From an uncultured Brachybacterium sp. (lineage in GTDB: Bacteria > Actinomycetota > Actinomycetes > Actinomycetales > Dermabacteraceae), in NCBI RefSeq assembly GCF_947500705.1, contig NZ_CANMSY010000002.1:248001-312000 (forward strand): DNA of 64,000 bases, read 5' to 3'. How positions within the stretch are numbered: position 1 is the first letter of the stretch; each line of letters begins with the position of its first letter. The notes under the pieces were generated by a model that was not told where the DNA came from, did no database searches, and saw nothing but the letters and a program-made list of their open reading frames with translations. Of the stretch, positions 51,598-61,058 are shown piece by piece. Both the position numbers and the translations under genes were made by a program.

Positions 51598-52107
51598 TCA
51601 GCGGCGGGGCGATCTCTTCGGACGGTTCCGCACCGAGTCGATGACGGCCACGACCGCGGCCAGCGGGAGACCGACCATGACGGCGGCGAGCAGCACGAAG
51701 TTGAGCACTCCGCCGAGGTCCGCGAAGTCGAAGAACGGGGCGCTGATCAGTGCGGCCACTGCGGGCAGAGCGATCGCGACGGCGACCCAGAAGCCGAGCG
51801 TCGGGGTGCGGCCACGACGCACGTAGATGCTCGTCCGGGCCGGATCCACAGCCGTCGTCACCGGGTCGCCGCCAGAGCGGGCGGTCTCGTCCGAGGTGTC
51901 GAGCGGCTGATCGGCGGAGGTGTCGCTCTCCTCACTGTCGACGGTCTCCGGATCACGGTCGACGGAGTCCGGATCACGGTCGACGGTCTCCGGAGCCGAC
52001 GCGGCACCGACCCGCTCGGCGCTCGAGCCGTCGGCGCCCTCGAGGGGTCCGGCGCTGTCGGGACGTTCGGGGTGCTCGGGTTCGTTCGCGGTGCTCACGG
52101 TGTTCAC
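51598..52107 (-). CDS. Two-helix membrane protein in purine operon
   Basis: A 169-residue protein. Residues 1-105 are acidic and Asp/Glu/Ser-rich, with a tandem repeat (VDRDPDS / VDRDPET units, 21-bp DNA repeat around 51930-51990). The end has two membrane helices (VAVAIALPAVAALISA and VLLAAVMVGLPLAAVVAVI) and a basic tail. Start GTG 52107 overlaps the cutC stop. Function is unknown. Confidence 0.7.
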   Translation of the reverse strand: MNTVSTANEPEHPERPDSAGPLEGADGSSAERVGAASAPETVDRDPDSVDRDPETVDSEESDTSADQPLDTSDETARSGGDPVTTAVDPARTSIYVRRGRTPTLGFWVAVAIALPAVAALISAPFFDFADLGGVLNFVLLAAVMVGLPLAAVVAVIDSVRNRPKRSPRR

Positions 52108-52901
52108 AGTCCTCCAGCGGCGTCGACCGCCGCGGCGACGATCGCCGGGTCGGTGCGGGTTTCGGGGGCACAGGCCTCGACCGGAGCACCGGCGCGGCGG
52201 CGCGCGGACAGGTGCACGTCGGGCACGCCGCTGCGGCGGGCGAGGTCGACGAGATCCGCGGGGCGGACTCCTCCACCGGCGCAGATGTCGAGCAGCCCCT
52301 CGACGGCGTCGACCATGGCAGCCAGGTCCTCGGCTCCGTCCAGGGCACGGCCTGCGCCGCCCGAGCTGAGCACGCGGTGGACGCCGAGGCCCAGCAGGGT
52401 CCGCACGGCATGCTCGCGCTCGGGACGGCCGGGCAGTGCATCGACGGCGCGGTGGGCGGTGAGGGTGATGCCTCGCAGCGCTCTGCTGCCGGCAGTCAGT
52501 GCACCGTCCCGGATGCTCTCGATCGCGGGGACGTCCAGCTCCCCCGACGCGGTGAGCGCACCGATCACCACCCCGGCGGCGCCGGCGGTGACGGAGTCAC
52601 GGGCCTGGCGGGTCATCAGCTCGACCTCGTCCTGGGAGTACACGAACTCCTCGGGATGGTCCAAGAAGTCACCGCGCTCCGCCCGGGAACGGATCAGCAC
52701 GTGCACATCGAAGTGGGGCTTCGCCTCTCGTGCCGCCACCAGCGCCGAGGCTCGACGGACGCTCTCCTCGACCAGGTCGGGCGGCGGGGTGATCCCGCCG
52801 CGCTCGAGCTCGATGCACAGCTCCACCCGGTCCGCTCCGGCCTTGGCGGCGACGTCGAGGCCCATGAGGTCCTCGATCGCGATCTCCACGGCGATGCTCA
52901 T
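52104..52901 (-). CDS. cutC: CutC-family protein
   Basis: A 265-residue TIM barrel. It has the CutC signatures VEIAIEDLMGLDVAAKAGADRVELC, GGITPP near the first loops, HVLIRSR, GVVIGALTASGELD and HRAVDAL. CutC is linked to copper homeostasis and deoxyribose-phosphate-aldolase-like activity, but its real role is unsettled. It overlaps the neighbouring genes on both sides by 4 nt, so it is an integral part of this purine operon. Confidence 0.9.
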   Translation of the reverse strand: MSIAVEIAIEDLMGLDVAAKAGADRVELCIELERGGITPPPDLVEESVRRASALVAAREAKPHFDVHVLIRSRAERGDFLDHPEEFVYSQDEVELMTRQARDSVTAGAAGVVIGALTASGELDVPAIESIRDGALTAGSRALRGITLTAHRAVDALPGRPEREHAVRTLLGLGVHRVLSSGGAGRALDGAEDLAAMVDAVEGLLDICAGGGVRPADLVDLARRSGVPDVHLSARRRAGAPVEACAPETRTDPAIVAAAVDAAGGL

Positions 52902-53302
52902 CGCTCCTCCTGGTCACGGGCGGTGCGCACGATGCGACGGGGGCCGGGCAGGGGCAGCAGCTCTGCAAGGTCGCTGCGCTCCCCGCTGGCATGCACGCGA
53001 CCAGCGGCGACGGCCTCGGCCCAGGTGAGGTCACCGCCGACCAGTGCCAGCCAGGTGGCGGCGTCGGTCTCGACCACGGCGGGCGGGGTGCCGCGGGTGT
53101 GGCGGGTGCCGGCGATGGCCTGCACCGCCGCGTAGGGAGGGACCCGCAGCTCGACGGCGCCGCCGGGGAACTCCTCGGCGAACATCTCCAGGGTGTGGCG
53201 CACTGCGGGGGCGAGGACGGTGCGTCCCGCGTCTTCCGGTGCAGTGGCCCACGCAGCGAGCGCGCTGCGCCCCTGCTCGGGATCGGTACGACGGCTCACC
53301 AC
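52898..53302 (-). CDS. Sterol carrier family (SCP2-like) protein
   Basis: GTG 53302 (134 residues) follows GGAGGTGG, which lies inside the purA 3' end. The protein resembles the bacterial SCP2 orthologue that sits near purF in many actinobacteria: a VELRVPPYAAVQ strand, GTPPAVVETDAATWLALVGG and TWAEAVAAGRVHASG. It may bind a lipid. The gene begins right at the purA stop and overlaps cutC. Confidence 0.78.
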   Translation of the reverse strand: MVSRRTDPEQGRSALAAWATAPEDAGRTVLAPAVRHTLEMFAEEFPGGAVELRVPPYAAVQAIAGTRHTRGTPPAVVETDAATWLALVGGDLTWAEAVAAGRVHASGERSDLAELLPLPGPRRIVRTARDQEER

Positions 53303-53303
53303 G

Positions 53304-54602
53304 TCAGCCGGCCACCTCCGGCAGCAGGTCGTGGACGGCGATGGTCGCGGCGCGGTCCGGGCCCACGCCGATGGCGCTGATCCGGCAGCCTGCGAGCTCC
53401 TCGAGACGCAGCACATAGGCGCGCGCGTTCTCCGGGAGCTCCTCGAAGGTGCGGGCTTCGGAGAGGTCCTCGGTCCATCCCGGGAGCGTCTCGTAGACCG
53501 GCGTGGCGTGGTGGAACTCGGTCTGCGTCATCGGCATCTCGCGGTGGATCACGCCGCCGATGTCGTAGCCGGTGCAGATCGGCACCTCGTCGATGCCGGT
53601 GAGCACGTCGAGCTTGGTCAGCACGATGTCGGTGAAGCCGTTGATGCGCACCGCGTGGCGGATCATCAGCGCGTCGTACCAGCCGCAGCGACGGGGGCGT
53701 CCGGTGTTCACGCCGACCTCACCGCCGGTGGTCTGCAGGTACTCGCCCCACTTGTCGAAGAGCTCGGTCGGGAACGGGCCGGCGCCCACCCGGGTGGTGT
53801 ACGCCTTGACGATCCCGATGACCCGGTCGATACGGGTGGGCCCGATGCCGGTGCCGGTGCAGGCACCGCCCGCGGTCGGGTTCGAGCTGGTGACGAAGGG
53901 ATAGGTGCCGTGATCGACGTCCAGGTAGGTGGCCTGGCCGCCCTCCATGAGGACCACCTCGTCGCGGTCCAGCGCATCGTTCAGCAGCAGGGTGGCGTCG
54001 ACCACCATCGGCCGCAGCCGCTCGGCGTAGGACAGGAGGTTCTCGACGATCTCGTCGACCTCGACCGCCCGCCGGTTGTACAGCTTGACCAGCAGCTCGT
54101 TCTTCTGGCGCAGCGCACCCTCGATCTTCTGCCGCAGGATCGACTCGTCATAGAGATCCTGGACCCGGATGCCGAGACGGCCGATCTTGTCCATATAGGC
54201 GGGGCCGATGCCGCGCCCGGTGGTGCCGATCGCGCGCTTGCCCAGGAAGCGCTCGGTGACCTTGTCGAGCGTCTGGTGATAGGGCGCCACGATGTGGGCG
54301 TTGGCGCTGATCCGCAGCCGCGAGGCGTCGACGCCGCGCGACTCGAGCATGCCGATCTCCTCGAACAGTGCTTCGAGGTTCACGACCACACCATTGCCGA
54401 TCACGGGCGTGACCTGCGGCGAGAGGATGCCGGCAGGAAGCAGCTTGAGCTCGAACTTCTCACCGTCCACGACCACCGTGTGCCCGGCGTTGTTGCCTCC
54501 ATTGGGCTTGACGACATAGTCGACCCGCTCACCGAGGAGGTCGGTGGCTTTGCCCTTCCCCTCGTCACCCCATTGGGCTCCGACGATCACGACGGCGGGC
54601 AT
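53304..54602 (-). CDS. purA: Adenylosuccinate synthetase
   Basis: ATG 54602 gives 432 residues, normal for PurA. The GTP P-loop [11 protein letters not shown] opens the protein; [22 protein letters not shown], the IMP-binding [11 protein letters not shown] and TKLDVL follow. It makes adenylosuccinate from IMP. CAGGAGTCGCC is the ribosome site, and a TAGGAT hexamer about 60 nt upstream may be the operon promoter. It heads the run purA-SCP-cutC-membrane protein-purF-purM. Confidence 0.97.
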   Translation of the reverse strand: MPAVVIVGAQWGDEGKGKATDLLGERVDYVVKPNGGNNAGHTVVVDGEKFELKLLPAGILSPQVTPVIGNGVVVNLEALFEEIGMLESRGVDASRLRISANAHIVAPYHQTLDKVTERFLGKRAIGTTGRGIGPAYMDKIGRLGIRVQDLYDESILRQKIEGALRQKNELLVKLYNRRAVEVDEIVENLLSYAERLRPMVVDATLLLNDALDRDEVVLMEGGQATYLDVDHGTYPFVTSSNPTAGGACTGTGIGPTRIDRVIGIVKAYTTRVGAGPFPTELFDKWGEYLQTTGGEVGVNTGRPRRCGWYDALMIRHAVRINGFTDIVLTKLDVLTGIDEVPICTGYDIGGVIHREMPMTQTEFHHATPVYETLPGWTEDLSEARTFEELPENARAYVLRLEELAGCRISAIGVGPDRAATIAVHDLLPEVAG

Positions 54603-54755
54603 GGCGACTCCTGGAAGCTGAGGACGAGCGGACGGGGCCACGGCGCAGAAAGCGCACAAGGCCGCGTGGATCCTACCAAGGAGAGCCGCACAGCCCCTGT
54701 CGACCGCCGCGTTCTCTCCCGCGCGGGCTCGGGGACACGCGCGGGCTCAAGGACA

Positions 54756-55181
54756 TCAGCCCAGCAGCGTCGGATCGGCTTCGCGCAGGAAGGCGGTCAC
54801 CCGATCCGCCTCGGCCTCGTCGCCGAGCCGACGGGAGGTCTCCCCCAGCATCGCCAGGGCACGCAGGAAGCCGCGGTTGGGCGCGTGCGAGGCCGGGATC
54901 GGGCCCTGGCCGCGCCAGCCGGACTTGCGCAGCGCATCCAGACCCCGGTGGTAACCGGTGCGGGCGTAGGCGTAGGCGGCCACGTCATCACCGTCGGAGA
55001 GCGCATCCTCGGCCAGGGTCGCCCAGGCGAGCGGCGACTCGAGATGCCGGGCGGCGATGTCCCGGGGCTCACCTTCGACGAGCTCTTCGGCCACCTGCAC
55101 ATCGACGAAGTCGTCGGGCAGTCGGGTCTCGGGAATGCCCAGAAGGTTCCCGCTGGTGAGGTTATCGGTACGATCAGCCAT
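54756..55181 (-). CDS. DUF3151 family protein
   Basis: ATG 55181 (141 residues) is chosen because a TACGAT -10 box lies 6 nt upstream. The protein matches the actinobacterial DUF3151 family, with the start NLLGIPETRLPDD, HLESPLAWATLAEDALS, AYAYARTGYHRGLDALRKSGW and the C-terminal NRGFLRALAMLGETSRRLGD. It resembles TPR-type helical repeats. Function is unknown. Confidence 0.85.
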   Translation of the reverse strand: MADRTDNLTSGNLLGIPETRLPDDFVDVQVAEELVEGEPRDIAARHLESPLAWATLAEDALSDGDDVAAYAYARTGYHRGLDALRKSGWRGQGPIPASHAPNRGFLRALAMLGETSRRLGDEAEADRVTAFLREADPTLLG

Positions 55182-55187
55182 GAAAGC

Positions 55188-55193
55188 ATCGTA
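55188..55193 (-). promoter_or_regulatory. -10 element TACGAT, leaderless DUF3151
   Basis: On the minus strand TACGAT is followed by 6 nt and ATG 55181. Confidence 0.5.
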
Positions 55194-55235
55194 GGCGCTG
55201 TCGCCTGATGACCTCATGACAAGAATGAATCGCCC

Positions 55236-57113
55236 ATGTCACACACGCAGGACGGCTCCGAGCTCCTCACCGGGCCCGGCGCGGGAGGACTCCTCCGCTC
55301 GGCCGTCGGCAACTCCGGCGGAGTGCTGCACAGCTGGCAGCTCGACCATGTCGATCACCGCCCCGGACGCAGCACCAAGGCGCTGTACCGGACGATGGTC
55401 TCCTGGCCCGAGCTCGACGGCCCGCAGGCTCCCGCCCGTGAGGAGCTCTTCGGGGCGAGCGCGCACATCGGCGAGCGCGAGAAGAACCTCTACGTCGCCG
55501 AGCAGACCCTGGTGATGACCGATGGCGACATCAACGTGCGGGTCTGGCGCTATCCGCACGACCCGTGGCTGCCGATGCTGCCGCAGGTCTGCTATCCCGA
55601 CATCGTCGGCCGCACCCTGCGCGACCTGGGGGCGTCGCTCGGCGCCGACCCCTCGGTGCCGATCGCGATCGACGTGGTGTCCTATCGCCCCGGGCGCCGT
55701 GCCGTGCTGCGCGCCTCGCAGGGGGACCGCGCCTACTTCCTCAAGGTCATGCAGCCGCATCGCAGCGGGGAGATCGTGGATCGCCATCACCGGCTGCTGG
55801 CCGCAGGGGTGCCGGTTCCCGAGGTGATCGCGCATCACAACGGCCTTGTGGTCCTCGCCGAGCTGCCCGGCCGCCCGCTGGCCCGCGCGGTGATCGACGA
55901 AGGCGTCGGGGCCTGCCGGGCCGAGGACCTGGTGGCGCTGGTCGATCGGCTCCCTGCCTCGATGTACACCCTCCCGCTGCGCCCGCCCTGGACCGACTCC
56001 GTGGAGTTCTACGCCGGGATCGTCAGCTCCTCCGTCCCCTCGCTCGGTCCCCGACTGGATGCACTGGTGCGGGCGATCCGCGAGGGACTGACAGCTCTTG
56101 AGCAGCGCATGGACATGCGCCCCCACGATGTGGTGCACGGCGACTTCTACGAGGCGCAGGTGTTCGTCGAGAACGGCAAGGTGGTGGGCCTGCTCGACAT
56201 CGACACCGTGGGTCCGGGCCGTCGGGCCGACGATCTCGCCTGCCTGCTCGCCCATCTCAGCGTCCTGGCGGACTACGGCAACGCCGGCCGCATCGACCGC
56301 GCCATGCAGGAGCGCGTCGAGGAGGCCATCCGCACCTGGCATGAGGTGTTCGCCGAGCGGGTGGATCCGACGGAGGTCGCGCTGCGTTCCGCGGGGGTGG
56401 TGCTGTCCCTGGCCACCGGTCCGCACCGGCAGCAGGAGGCCGCCTGGGAGGCCGCCACCGAAGCGATCGTGCGCGTCGCCGAGGAGTGGGTCACCGAGGC
56501 CCGCCGGGCTGAGCAGCGCCGTCGCGATGCCGCTGCGGCCGACGGGGCGCGCACCGCGCCGAGCCCCCAGCCAGAACCCCAGCCCCAGCAGTCGATCCCG
56601 CCCATCCACGGGCCGACGGGAGTGCGCCAGGCTCTCGCCCCCGGCTCCGTCCCGACCGGGCAGCAGCCGGTGCCCCAGCAGGTCCAGCACCTGGTGCAGC
56701 AGCAGGCCCGCCCTCGGCCCTCTGTCGCCCCGCAGCAGAACGCTTCGGCCTCCGCGCAGCAGTCGGCCCCAGCGCACTCCGGACCGCCGCAGTCCGCAGC
56801 TCCTCAGCCCGTGCCTCATCACGGTGCGTCGCAGAACCCTTCGGCGCCGTGGCAGCAGTCCGCCCCGCCTCCGTACTCCGCCCCGCCCGAGCACACCGGT
56901 CCCCCGCCTCCCCGCTCGGCACCGTCGCCGAGGAACCTTCCGGCCACCGAGCCCCTGCCTCCGCTGGACCCCTCCCGCGGGCAGCAGGACCCCGCTCCCG
57001 GCCGACAGGATCCCGCTCCCGGGCAGCAGAACCCCGCCCGCGGGCAGCAGGACGACGGTGACGACGACTCCCCCACCCAGGAGCGCAGGATCGACTCGAT
57101 CCTGCCCCGCTGA
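55236..57113 (+). CDS. Aminoglycoside-phosphotransferase-fold kinase with Pro/Gln-rich C-terminus
   Basis: A 625-residue protein. Residues about 140-400 have the APH/CHK-kinase fold: the ATP Lys in YFLKVMQPHRSG, the catalytic loop VVHGDFYEAQVFV with Asp and a following Gln in place of Asn, and the Mg loop GLLDIDTVGPGRRADDLA. The first 130 residues are a separate N-terminal domain. The C-terminal 200 residues are disordered and rich in Pro, Gln and Ala with PAPGQQ/R repeats. Similar kinase-like proteins occur in actinobacteria; the substrate is unknown, and the Q in the catalytic loop leaves activity uncertain. Confidence 0.8.
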   Translation: MSHTQDGSELLTGPGAGGLLRSAVGNSGGVLHSWQLDHVDHRPGRSTKALYRTMVSWPELDGPQAPAREELFGASAHIGEREKNLYVAEQTLVMTDGDINVRVWRYPHDPWLPMLPQVCYPDIVGRTLRDLGASLGADPSVPIAIDVVSYRPGRRAVLRASQGDRAYFLKVMQPHRSGEIVDRHHRLLAAGVPVPEVIAHHNGLVVLAELPGRPLARAVIDEGVGACRAEDLVALVDRLPASMYTLPLRPPWTDSVEFYAGIVSSSVPSLGPRLDALVRAIREGLTALEQRMDMRPHDVVHGDFYEAQVFVENGKVVGLLDIDTVGPGRRADDLACLLAHLSVLADYGNAGRIDRAMQERVEEAIRTWHEVFAERVDPTEVALRSAGVVLSLATGPHRQQEAAWEAATEAIVRVAEEWVTEARRAEQRRRDAAAADGARTAPSPQPEPQPQQSIPPIHGPTGVRQALAPGSVPTGQQPVPQQVQHLVQQQARPRPSVAPQQNASASAQQSAPAHSGPPQSAAPQPVPHHGASQNPSAPWQQSAPPPYSAPPEHTGPPPPRSAPSPRNLPATEPLPPLDPSRGQQDPAPGRQDPAPGQQNPARGQQDDGDDDSPTQERRIDSILPR

Positions 57114-57227
57114 CCTCGGATCCCTGCAGCTGCCGCCGCAGCGCCTCACCGTCTGCGCCACCCGCTCCCCGCTGCGCCGCCCACTCCGCACTGCACGGCC
57201 CTCTCCTCGCTGTGCCACCATCAGGGC

Positions 57228-57653
57228 ATGCGTGCAGTGCTCCAGAGAGTCGACGGTGCCCAGGTCGAGGTCGAGGGCGAGGTGGTCGGCGCGATCGAGG
57301 GCGAAGGCCTGCTCGCGCTGGTCGGCGTCACCCATAAGGACGGCCCCGAGCAGGTGGCGACGATCGCCCGCAAGATCTGCGAGCTGCGGATCCTGGATGG
57401 CGAGCGCTCGGTGCTCGAGGCCGGGGCCCAGGTGCTGGTGGTCTCCCAGTTCACGCTCTACGCCGACGTGCGCAAGGGGCGCAGACCCTCCTGGAGCGGC
57501 GCGGCTCCGGGCCCGGTCGCCGAACCGCTGGTCGAGCAGGTGGTCGAGGCGATCCGCGAGCGCGGCGTCACCGTCGCGACCGGACGCTTCGGCGCGATGA
57601 TGCGCGTGGGCCTCACCAACGACGGCCCCTTCACGATCCTGCTCGAGGCCTGA
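57228..57653 (+). CDS. dtd: D-aminoacyl-tRNA deacylase
   Basis: A 141-residue Dtd. It shows [15 protein letters not shown] at the start, the active-site S-Q-F-T-L motif in [18 protein letters not shown], and the cis-GP-type motif [11 protein letters not shown] at the C-terminus (GPFT instead of GPVT). It hydrolyses D-amino acids and glycine from tRNAs. Confidence 0.93.
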   Translation: MRAVLQRVDGAQVEVEGEVVGAIEGEGLLALVGVTHKDGPEQVATIARKICELRILDGERSVLEAGAQVLVVSQFTLYADVRKGRRPSWSGAAPGPVAEPLVEQVVEAIRERGVTVATGRFGAMMRVGLTNDGPFTILLEA

Positions 57654-57669
57654 GCGCCCCCGGAACGGC

Positions 57670-58341
57670 TCAGCCCAGCAGCAGCGCCGAGAGCTCGGCG
57701 ACGGTCGCGACGTGCAGCACGTCGGCCTCCTGCTCGACCCGTCCGCCGTACCCCCAGCCGGCCAGCAGCGCGGGCACCCCGTGCTCGGCGGCGCCCTCGG
57801 CGTCGTGGATCCGATCCCCGATCATCACGGTTCCCGTGCCGGCCGGGAGATCCAGGCGCTCGAGGACGCTGCCGATGACAGCGGACTTGTCGTTCCTGCC
57901 CGTGGCACGGTCGGTGCCGCCGATCAGCGCGAAGCGGTCCGCGAGGCCCTGATGCTCGAGCAGGCGCCGCGCGGTGGTCTCGGGCTTGTTGGTCGCGACC
58001 GCGACGGTGCGCCCGGCGTCCGCGAGCGCGGCCAGCAGCCCCGGGATCCCCGGATAGGGCGGAGCGTCCAGCAGACCGCATGAGAGGTAGTGCTCGGTGT
58101 AGGCCAGGCGCAGCCGCTCCGCCCGCTCGGCGCTCATCCCGAGCACGCCGCGGAAGGAGTCGCCCAGCGGGGGTCCGATGAAGGTGCGCAGCACGTCGGG
58201 CGGGGGGAGCTGCTCCCCACAGGCCGCGAAGGCGTGACCGAGCGCGGCGAAGATGCCGGGCCCGGAGTCGACGATCGTGCCGTCGAGATCGAGCAGGACC
58301 ACGGGGACGTCGGCCAGGGCGCCGGGGGCAGTGCTGAGCAT
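57670..58341 (-). CDS. gph: HAD phosphatase, phosphoglycolate-phosphatase-like
   Basis: ATG 58341 gives 223 residues. Motif I is VVLLDLDGTIVDS; motif II VATNK, motif III Lys in RNDKSAVIG, motif IV MIGDRIHDAEGA; a small helical cap lies between. TAGGCT 7 nt before the ATG makes it a leaderless gene. It faces the divergent gpmA gene. Phosphoglycolate is the likely but unproven substrate. Confidence 0.85.
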   Translation of the reverse strand: MLSTAPGALADVPVVLLDLDGTIVDSGPGIFAALGHAFAACGEQLPPPDVLRTFIGPPLGDSFRGVLGMSAERAERLRLAYTEHYLSCGLLDAPPYPGIPGLLAALADAGRTVAVATNKPETTARRLLEHQGLADRFALIGGTDRATGRNDKSAVIGSVLERLDLPAGTGTVMIGDRIHDAEGAAEHGVPALLAGWGYGGRVEQEADVLHVATVAELSALLLG

Positions 58342-58348
58342 GGGAGCG

Positions 58349-58354
58349 AGCCTA
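58349..58354 (-). promoter_or_regulatory. -10 element TAGGCT, leaderless HAD gene
   Basis: On the minus strand TAGGCT is followed by 7 nt and ATG 58341. Confidence 0.45.
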
Positions 58355-58421
58355 GCCGCCGCCCCGTCGCCCTCGAGCGGGCAACCGGTGGGCAGGAACT
58401 GCGCCCGCTCCCCCGCGCCGC

Positions 58422-58427
58422 TAGGCT
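58422..58427 (+). promoter_or_regulatory. -10 element TAGGCT, leaderless gpmA
   Basis: TAGGCT is followed by 6 nt and ATG 58434, which selects this ATG over GTG 58428. Confidence 0.55.
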
Positions 58428-58433
58428 GTGACC

Positions 58434-59177
58434 ATGACCTACACACTCGTGCTGCTCCGCCACGGCGAGAGCGACTGGAATGCGAAGAACCTGTTCACCG
58501 GCTGGGTCGATGTGGCCCTCACGGAGAAGGGCGAGGCCGAGGCCGCCAACGGCGGAGTGCTGCTGAAGGACGCCGGCATCCTCCCCGATATCGTGCACAC
58601 CTCGCTGCAGCGCCGGGCGATCATGACCGCGAACCTCTCCCTCGATGCCGCCGACCGCCACTGGATCCCCGTCAAGCGCGACTGGCGCCTGAACGAGCGT
58701 CACTACGGCGCACTCCAGGGCATGAACAAGTCCGAGATCCGTGAGAAGTACGGCGAGGAGAAGTTCATGGCCTGGCGTCGTTCCTACGACACCCCGCCGC
58801 CCGAGATCGAGTTCGGCACCGAGTTCAGCCAGGACCAGGATCCGCAGTACGCGGACCTCGGCGCTCAGCTGCCGAAGTCCGAGTGCCTCAAGGACGTCGT
58901 CGAGCGCTTCCTGCCGTACTGGGAGGAGGGCATCAAGCCCGACCTCGTCGACGGCAAGACGGTACTGATCGCCGCTCATGGCAACTCGCTGCGCGCGCTG
59001 GTGAAGTACCTCGATGGCATCTCCGACGAGGAGATCTCGGGCCTGAACATCCCCACCGGTCAGCCGCTGGTGTACGAGCTGGACGAGGACTTCCAGCCTG
59101 TCGAGAAGGGTGGCCGCTACCTCGACCCGGTCGCCGCGAAGGCCGCCGCCGAAGCCGTCGCCAACCAGGGCAAGTGA
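58434..59177 (+). CDS. gpmA: 2,3-bisphosphoglycerate-dependent phosphoglycerate mutase
   Basis: A 247-residue glycolytic enzyme. The phospho-His motif is [10 protein letters not shown], with [12 protein letters not shown]; the second His is in [16 protein letters not shown], and the [14 protein letters not shown] loop is present. It starts at ATG 58434 on a leaderless mRNA and ends before a clear terminator. Confidence 0.96.
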   Translation: MTYTLVLLRHGESDWNAKNLFTGWVDVALTEKGEAEAANGGVLLKDAGILPDIVHTSLQRRAIMTANLSLDAADRHWIPVKRDWRLNERHYGALQGMNKSEIREKYGEEKFMAWRRSYDTPPPEIEFGTEFSQDQDPQYADLGAQLPKSECLKDVVERFLPYWEEGIKPDLVDGKTVLIAAHGNSLRALVKYLDGISDEEISGLNIPTGQPLVYELDEDFQPVEKGGRYLDPVAAKAAAEAVANQGK

Positions 59178-59224
59178 GTGATCTGAGCTTCGCCTGATCC
59201 GGGTCTCCACGGGCCCGAATGCAC

Positions 59225-59256
59225 CGAGAGCCCCCGACAGCTGCCGGGGGCTCTCG
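59225..59256. terminator. Terminator between gpmA and HerA-like gene
   Basis: CGAGAGCCCCCG (59225-59236) and CGGGGGCTCTCG (59245-59256) form a 12-bp stem with an 8-nt loop. Confidence 0.8.
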
Positions 59257-59291
59257 TCATGTCCGGTTCCCGCCGCAGCAGAACCGATCGC

Positions 59292-60950
59292 TCAGCGACG
59301 GCGCTTCGTGCCGAACAGGCTGCGGGTGATCTCCCTGCCCAGCACGGTGCCGGCGGAGCGGAGGAACGACTTCACCGCAGGCTTCTCGAAGAAACCGCCC
59401 TCCTCCTTCGCGCTCGAGGACTTCCGCTGCGAGGACGCCGAGCTCTCGGAGCCCGTCCCCTCATCGTCGGCGGCATCCTCCTCGAGGGCCTTCGCGTCCT
59501 TCTCGGCCCGGGCGGTGAGGATCTCGTAGGCGGACTCACGATCCACCGGGGTCCCGTACTCCGCGGTGAGCGGCGAAGCCTTCACCGCGGCGGAGATGAC
59601 GCCCGCCCCGGCCGGATCCATCGACGACTCGGGCGCGCGCACGGCCGTGATCGCGACCGGCGTCGGGGCGCCGTCCTCGCTCATCACGGTCACGATCGCC
59701 TCGCCGGTGCCGAGCGCGGGGATCACCTCGACCAGGTCGTGCTCGGAGGTCGGGAAGGTGCTGGCGGTGGCCTTGAGCGCCTTGGCATCGTCGGGCGTGA
59801 AAGCGCGCAGGGCGTGCTGGACCCGGTTGCCGAGCTGGGCGAGGACGTCGCCGGGGATGTCCTTCGGGGTCTGGGTGATGAAGAAGATGCCCACGCCCTT
59901 GGAGCGGATCAGTCGCACCGTCTGGACGACCTGGTCGAGGAAGGCCTTGGAGGCATCTTTGAACAGCAGGTGCGCCTCGTCGAAGAAGAACACGAGCTTG
60001 GGCACCTCGAGGTCGCCCACCTCGGGCAGGTCCTGGTACAGCTCGGCGAGCATCCACATCATGAAGGTGGAGAACAGGGCGGGCCGGGAGGCGACGCCCG
60101 GCAGCTCGAGGCAGGAGATGATCCCGGTGCCGTCCGCGGCCTTGCGCAGCAGCTTCTCGGTGTCGAAGGCGGGTTCGCCGAAGAAGACATCCGCCCCGGA
60201 CGCCTCGAAGGCGGTCAGGCTGCGAAGGATCACGCCGGCGGTCGCGGTGGAGATCCCCCCGATGCCCTTGAGCTCGTCCTTGCCCTCGTCGGAGGTGAGG
60301 AACAAGATCAGGGCGCGCAGGTCCTTGAGATCCAGCAGCCCCAGGCCCTGGCTGTCCGCGTAGTGGAAGATCAGGCCCAGCGAACTCTCCTGGGTCTCGT
60401 TCAGCTCGAGCACCTTGGACATCAGCACCGGTCCGAAGGTGCTCACAGTGGTGCGGATCGGCACACCCTCGCCCTGGCCGCCGAGGCTGAAGAACTCGGT
60501 CGGGGCGGCGCGGGAGACCCACTCCTGACCGCGGGCGGCGGCGCGCGCGGTGAGCTTCTCGGAAGCCTCACCCGGCACGGCGATGCCGGAGAGATCGCCC
60601 TTCATATCCGCCACGAACACGGACGCACCTGCATGCGCGGCCTGCTCGGCGATCACCTGCAGGGTGCGGGTCTTGCCGGTGCCGGTGGCGCCGGCGATCA
60701 AGCCGTGACGGTTCAGCATCGCCACCGACAGGTTCACGGCCACGGCGGAGTTCGGCTCCTCCCCCTGGATCATCGCGCCGAGGTGGATCCGCCCGCCGTC
60801 GAAGGCGTAGGCCTCGCGCACGGCGAGAGCCGACGGGCTGAGCTCCGCAGCGGCGCTCTCGGCGGCTCCGGCGGCTCCGGCGGTCTCGGCGGCTCCGGCG
60901 GTCTCGGCGGCTCCGGGGGTCTCGGGGGTTCCGGGGGTCTCGGTGCTCAT
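59292..60950 (-). CDS. HerA-like/DUF853 ATPase
   Basis: A 552-residue P-loop ATPase. Walker A GATGTGKTRTL is near residue 87; Walker B is VFFFDEAHLLF, and the DUF853 features HYADSQGLGLLDLKDLRALI, FFITQTPKDIPGDVLAQLGNR and VQHALRAFTPDD follow. The N-terminus carries GAAETA-type tandem repeats (DNA repeat around 60850-60940) and the C-terminus is Ser/Lys-rich with a short helix KSFLRSAGTVLGREIT. These proteins are HerA/FtsK-related pumps or helicases; the role is unknown. Confidence 0.85.
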   Translation of the reverse strand: MSTETPGTPETPGAAETAGAAETAGAAGAAESAAAELSPSALAVREAYAFDGGRIHLGAMIQGEEPNSAVAVNLSVAMLNRHGLIAGATGTGKTRTLQVIAEQAAHAGASVFVADMKGDLSGIAVPGEASEKLTARAAARGQEWVSRAAPTEFFSLGGQGEGVPIRTTVSTFGPVLMSKVLELNETQESSLGLIFHYADSQGLGLLDLKDLRALILFLTSDEGKDELKGIGGISTATAGVILRSLTAFEASGADVFFGEPAFDTEKLLRKAADGTGIISCLELPGVASRPALFSTFMMWMLAELYQDLPEVGDLEVPKLVFFFDEAHLLFKDASKAFLDQVVQTVRLIRSKGVGIFFITQTPKDIPGDVLAQLGNRVQHALRAFTPDDAKALKATASTFPTSEHDLVEVIPALGTGEAIVTVMSEDGAPTPVAITAVRAPESSMDPAGAGVISAAVKASPLTAEYGTPVDRESAYEILTARAEKDAKALEEDAADDEGTGSESSASSQRKSSSAKEEGGFFEKPAVKSFLRSAGTVLGREITRSLFGTKRRR

Positions 60951-61046
60951 GCTCTGGCTCCTCCCGCGTCGGCGCAGGCCGACGGATGCGTGGTCTCGAC
61001 CCTGGAATCGTAGCGGCCCAGCTCACATCCGGCGGGCTGTGGGCGC

Positions 61047-61052
61047 TACCGT
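61047..61052 (+). promoter_or_regulatory. -10 element TACCGT, leaderless start
   Basis: TACCGT is followed by 6 nt and ATG 61059. Confidence 0.5.
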
Positions 61053-61058
61053 GTGCGC

